From positions 1 through 64,000 of the forward strand of contig CAKJVC010000140.1 in NCBI GenBank assembly GCA_918026815.1: a stretch of DNA of 64,000 bases, written 5' to 3'. Numbering within the stretch: the first letter of the stretch is position 1; each line of letters opens with the position of its first letter. Made by a program: the position numbers and the translations under genes. The notes under the pieces were generated by a model. It searched no databases. It was not told where the DNA came from and saw only the letters and a program-made list of their open reading frames with translations. Positions 59,843 to 64,000 of this stretch are shown here, one piece after another. The DNA comes from Chalara sp. BL73 (lineage: Eukaryota > Ascomycota > Leotiomycetes > Helotiales).

Positions 59843-62800
59843 TTACTTCAATTTCTCTGCATCATATTCGATTGAGTCGGTTCTTGCAAACCACCTCCTT
59901 ATCCTTGGAAATGTTTCTGTGCGTGCTGTTTTGATGTTCTTCTTCACATTTTCCTTCTTGAACATATCTAAAAGGTTGTTGATGGAGATGGCAATGCCAA
60001 TCATAGGAACGGCAATCGCTGCAGTTGTCCCAACTGTACCATGTCAGCGTATGAAAACATAAAACACATGGTATTAGCTGCTGGTTTTTCTGGTGGGTCT
60101 TACATATTCTGGAATATATCCACCGCGATGGAAACAGGACTTCGCCAGATGCATCATGGGGAAAATCTTTGATGTTCAGGGCGAAGAGTGAGGTCAGGAA
60201 GGATAGCGGTAACTGAAATGCGGCATGTTAGCTCTTAATTTAATTATGTCAGATAATGACGGCATGGCTTACGAATATAATGGTGACTATTGTGAAGAAC
60301 AAGACTGTTTTAGCTTGTTTACCGCTCTCCACGGCTTCGCTTCTAGCGCCAGCAGCTTCGACTATGAAATTACGTCAGTTAGGCTTTGGTCACTAATTCT
60401 CAGTTCATAACATCTTTAAGGTGTTTGAAAAAGTCATTTCTTGTCCAGGGTTCTACTTACTGAGGTTTGCCTGCTTCTGTTTGAGATCAAGAAGATGGTT
60501 TAGACTTTTGTACGTTGTCTTTGCATCCTCTTCCATCTTCTCTACCTGCTCTAACCGTGTGATGAGATTGTTTAGCTCTGGAAGGTTGCTGTATAATGCA
60601 TCGCTATTCGTTTCCTTTTGCCCTTCTACAAGCGCTTTCGACAATCCTTGTAGCACATATTTTTGTTCCTCAAAGACTCCTCGTATGATTTTCAACTCAT
60701 CGCGGATATCTTTTATTTCTTCCATTAGTTCGATTTCTTTGTGTAGATATAATTCCTCCAAGAGAGCAGTTAGGGCAGTCTCTTTATGCTTTCCATTCCC
60801 CACTTTCTGTTCAGTCTCTCGCTTCTCGACGGCCTGCTTGAACGATTTGAATAGCCGAGTCTCTTCGTGGCTCTAGGTTAATCACATCAGTTAGGGGAAT
60901 TATGCTGAAAAATAGTAGTGAGAAGAAGTCTTACTACTGTGCCGATTGAGCTCGCAAAAATCTGTAGTAGAGGTTCCTTTCCATCTGGCACCTCTGCATC
61001 ACATTCGTCGACGAAGTTCGCACATAGGCTGATGATTACTTTAGCCATGTGGTACACTGATGATATTTGTGATCCGCTAATTTCTCCAGCGTCTTTCACT
61101 GCTTTCTTCAAACGTTTAACAAGTTCCGCTTCGCTGTCATGTGTGATTTTTTCATCCCAACGAGGAGGAAAACAGGTAATGATGGTCCCTAAAACAAATT
61201 AGCGAAAATTTCACATGTGACGTTACAGCTGCTTCATTCTAGAAGAGTGAGGCGACTTGGACCAGAGCAGTTATGATTGGGTTCAGAAATAATACCAGTT
61301 AAGAAATGAGCAATGATTTAGGACATACTATCATCGGTTACCCAAAGCCAAAGTTGGTCTATTATGCAGACTTTGTAATTGTCTTTATTATGTTTGAAAT
61401 CCGTTAGGTCGATGCATTCTCTTCCACCAGTTTTATTTTCAGGTCTTCCACTCTGCAGCTTTGTGCTGGTGTTGCTCCCGCTCTTGAGATCCTGAGTGTG
61501 CTTCGTACCTTTGAGCCTCTGATATCGAAGGATTACTTGATCCGCATCACGCTCCTGTGTATCCTCTAGGGCTGAATAGTAGTACTGATCTAATGTTCTG
61601 GTAATATGAAGTGAGTTTGTCTCAAATAGTTGAGCCTTTAGCAATTCTGCATATCTCCGAGTTCTCTTCCAGAAAGACTTTTCCTCGCTCAAAATCGCTT
61701 CATCGTTCTGGTTGTAGGTACTCACTTCACTGGCCGCATTCAGATGTGGATTAATTCCTGCACGATGGGACTTGAGTGTTGTATCCAATAATTTCTGAAT
61801 CGATTGTTTATCTCGGGGGTACGTTTCGATTGTGAACTGCAAGTCTTTGAGATACTTGACAACGCAGCCGCAAATCTCCATAAGTGGAATGACGTCCTTG
61901 GTGAATATATTTTCTATTTTCTCTCGTATTTTTTTGTCGAGGCGGTCACTACGGGTTTCATCATTTAAACTTTCGCGTATTTGTGATATAAGTCGGTGAG
62001 CTTGTGCGACTCGAACTGCTTCCTGATGTGCCCTTTGGCCTCTGACGGTCCCAAAAGAGATGTAAGGCATCTAGAAAATTGATTAGTAACAATATTATGA
62101 AGAGAAAAGTGTTATTCTACGATCAAAAATATAGGCAACACGAAAACAAGTCCAATATTGCGATAATGCTTCCACTAGAAATGCCAATCACCGAATATAG
62201 TCAGAAGCCTATTTTTTTTGGGGAACCTTTGTCCCACACTGTCGGTCTCCCCGGCGATCATCAAGATGTACTCAGTCATCAGATAACTATTGACTATATA
62301 TTTCACATTTGCCATAACTTCTGACTAGGGGTACGCATATGCCAGCCCTTCGTATACGTATATTGAACGAAAGAACTTACATATGCTGCCAGCTTGGTGC
62401 CCTGTAGATGGTGAAATTCATGCTTCGGCGCTTGGACGAAGGGCAGGATAGGCATGCCTTTCGTAGTAATTTCGTTGGTCTTTTCACCGTAATCTTTTAG
62501 CGCCTTTTTTACCTGCTCTTCCTTCTGTTGCTCATGCTTCTCATACATATCTGCCCAATTGGTTGATTTGATATCTGGCGTTTTCACTTCCTGTTTTGTC
62601 ATGGTGTCTCGTGCCAAATCTTGGTGCGCTGTCGAGTTATTGGGATTTTTGCTTCCAGAGTCGAATACCGCGATCTATTACAGGTTAGTAGTCCGTCGGA
62701 GCCTTGGTGACCACAACCTACACGAATATCGGCGAACATGAAGCGGGCCTCGGGCTTGCCAGTATGCTCACGTCTATTCTCGTCCATAAAGTTCTTCCAT

Positions 62801-64000
62801 TTTGGGTACTTAGATTTTTGTTCGAGGTATATAGTTTTCATGAGATCCTCCACCCAAATCCACTACAGGCCCGGATTAGCCCAGCTGCAATCGAAGGGTG
62901 GAATAAGCACATACATTGTTTGCCGGAAGATGCGTCCACGTGAACATAGGATCAACGGGTTTGTCAATCTCATTTCGCCGAGCGGCGGATGCAATCTTCT
63001 CGGGGCTTCTCTCGTATACAACGTCCTCGACATGGTTCTTGGATCTATCTAATGTAATAACACCGCTTTGCTCATAGCTAAAATCCATAATCTGTGCCTC
63101 GAACATATTGCATACCTTTCTGGAGGCTGGGCTCATAACGGGCTTTTCTAGATTACCCTCCGGTTCGTTTGCCGTGAAATCTCTTGTGTTCTCTAGTAAT
63201 TCTTTAATATCATCAATTCGAAGATTCCTTTTTTGGTCAGCTCCTTCTCTAAATGATCTAGCAATGGTCACTGCTTTAGCTAACTGCTCGCCGGGAGCTT
63301 TTGTCACTTCGGTAAATGCCCTTAGTATGTGCTTCATAATCTCTTTATTCCCACCCTGTACAGAGTAGCCCACAGCCCAGAATAATGGATCGTAACCATA
63401 TCTCTGAGCCTCATCACTTAGCCTCTTGAATGATTTTAGGAGTGTTGAAACGATAGACAAATGTCCGTTGACTGCAGCGCCATTGATTGCCTTTATCCAA
63501 AGATCGTAGATGATATCGTTTGCAATCACTCGCTCCATATCGAAGCTTGATAACAAAATTTCCACGATATTCTGACACCCACCGACTGAGGCCCAGTATA
63601 GAGCCGTGTACCCTTCAGCTCCGTCCCTCTTCAAAGCAAAACAATCTTCGACATTTTTCGGAGCGTTAACACCTTCTTTCTTGATAAAAATTTCCACGAT
63701 CGCTGCTGCCACTTCACTCCTTCCATTACGTGCCGCCCAATGCAATGTTCCTATCAAGCTTCCTAAATCTCTCCATGAACTATTATCCTTCGTGAAGTCG
63801 TCAATTGCATCAAGTAATAGTTTGCCGATTGCGGTTTGATCAATTAAATCCATGGCCTTCCAACGGTTTCTTGATGCCATTATCAAATCTCCCTTGTAAT
63901 GCACAAGAAGGTTCACCATCTTTCGATCGAAATTTTCGGAAGCAATCTTAAGTGCAGTTGCACCTTTTTGATCTCGAGAGACGATATCAGTCAAGCTCAT
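59843..64000 (-). CDS. Ankyrin-repeat protein with C-terminal CorA-like membrane domain (5' end outside window)
   Basis: The gene runs leftward from beyond 64000 to a stop at 59845-59843. The window starts inside ankyrin repeats: KGATALKIASENFDRKMVNL, GTLHWAARNGRSEVAAAIVE, GYTALYWASVGGCQNIVEIL and KAINGAAVNGHLSIVSTLLK. Later exons carry WTHLPANN, then MPYISFGTVRGQRAHQEAVR and LWLWVTDD joined to TIITCFPPRWDEKI, the block typical of this fungal family. A coiled-coil-like region (EELYLHKEIELMEEIKDIRD) precedes two membrane helices, VLFFTIVTIIFLPLSFLTSL with FALNI, and TTAAIAVPMIGIAISINN, arranged like CorA Mg2+ transporters; the GMN signature of true CorA channels is absent. At least eight introns with clean borders are seen and no stop interrupts it. 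Transport activity is unproven; such proteins are numerous and variable in filamentous fungi. Confidence 0.86.

Noticed and set aside
1..64000. CRISPR arrays, rRNA genes or bacterial-type operons
   Set aside because: None expected in a fungal nuclear region and no regularly spaced repeats or rRNA-like blocks were seen. tRNA genes were not recognised by eye; a covariance-model scan would be decisive.

Overview
This window is nuclear DNA of a filamentous ascomycete (Pezizomycotina). The genes carry several short introns (mostly 45-75 bp) with GTAAGT-like donors and CTAAC-like branch sites. The recognisable families are typical of that group: a TeaR-like cell-end receptor, Zn2Cys6 regulators, a fungal rhodopsin-fold membrane protein, a TRI12-type transporter, CBM1, and an ankyrin/CorA-like protein. 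A leotiomycete or related plant- or soil-associated fungus is plausible, but I cannot fix the species. Splice models were worked out by eye from frame, splice signals and family motifs.

Region 1 (1-10 kb) looks like a catabolic or secondary-metabolism island. A divergent pair encodes fumarylacetoacetase (minus, cut by the window edge) and homogentisate 1,2-dioxygenase (plus), the last steps of tyrosine/phenylalanine breakdown. They are followed by a lipocalin-like protein, an mpaB/DUF2236-type oxygenase and a TRI12-like MFS transporter. Each of these five genes is interrupted by one or more single-base slips at short homopolymers, otherwise with intact motifs and introns. Next comes a clearly decayed NAD(P)H-hydrate dehydratase. 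At 10.4-12.1 kb are two tail-to-tail GFA-family genes, one intact and one broken.

Region 2 (13.8-20.4 kb) has three intact genes: a metzincin protease fused to three H-type lectin domains, a Dcr2-like phosphoesterase with a signal anchor, and an FAD/NAD-binding oxidoreductase.

Region 3 (20.4-25.2 kb) is AT-rich. It holds a candidate small mobile element made of tandem repeats between inverted arms, followed by two multi-exon genes on the minus strand that I do not recognise.

Region 4 (25.9-46.0 kb) holds mainly housekeeping and cell-biology genes: a metallophosphoesterase, the TeaR-like CAAX protein, an 89-residue CxxC protein, a small membrane protein, a decayed Zn2Cys6 regulator, a secreted CE3 esterase with CBM1, and a 1,548-residue disordered protein ending in a methyltransferase fold. 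Long intergenic stretches carry homopolymer and microsatellite tracts.

Region 5 (46-64 kb) holds a long gene-poor stretch, Tho1-like SAP protein, an intact Zn2Cys6 regulator, a 46-residue membrane peptide, a rhodopsin-fold membrane protein, a small basic protein, and a large ankyrin-CorA-like gene running off the right edge.
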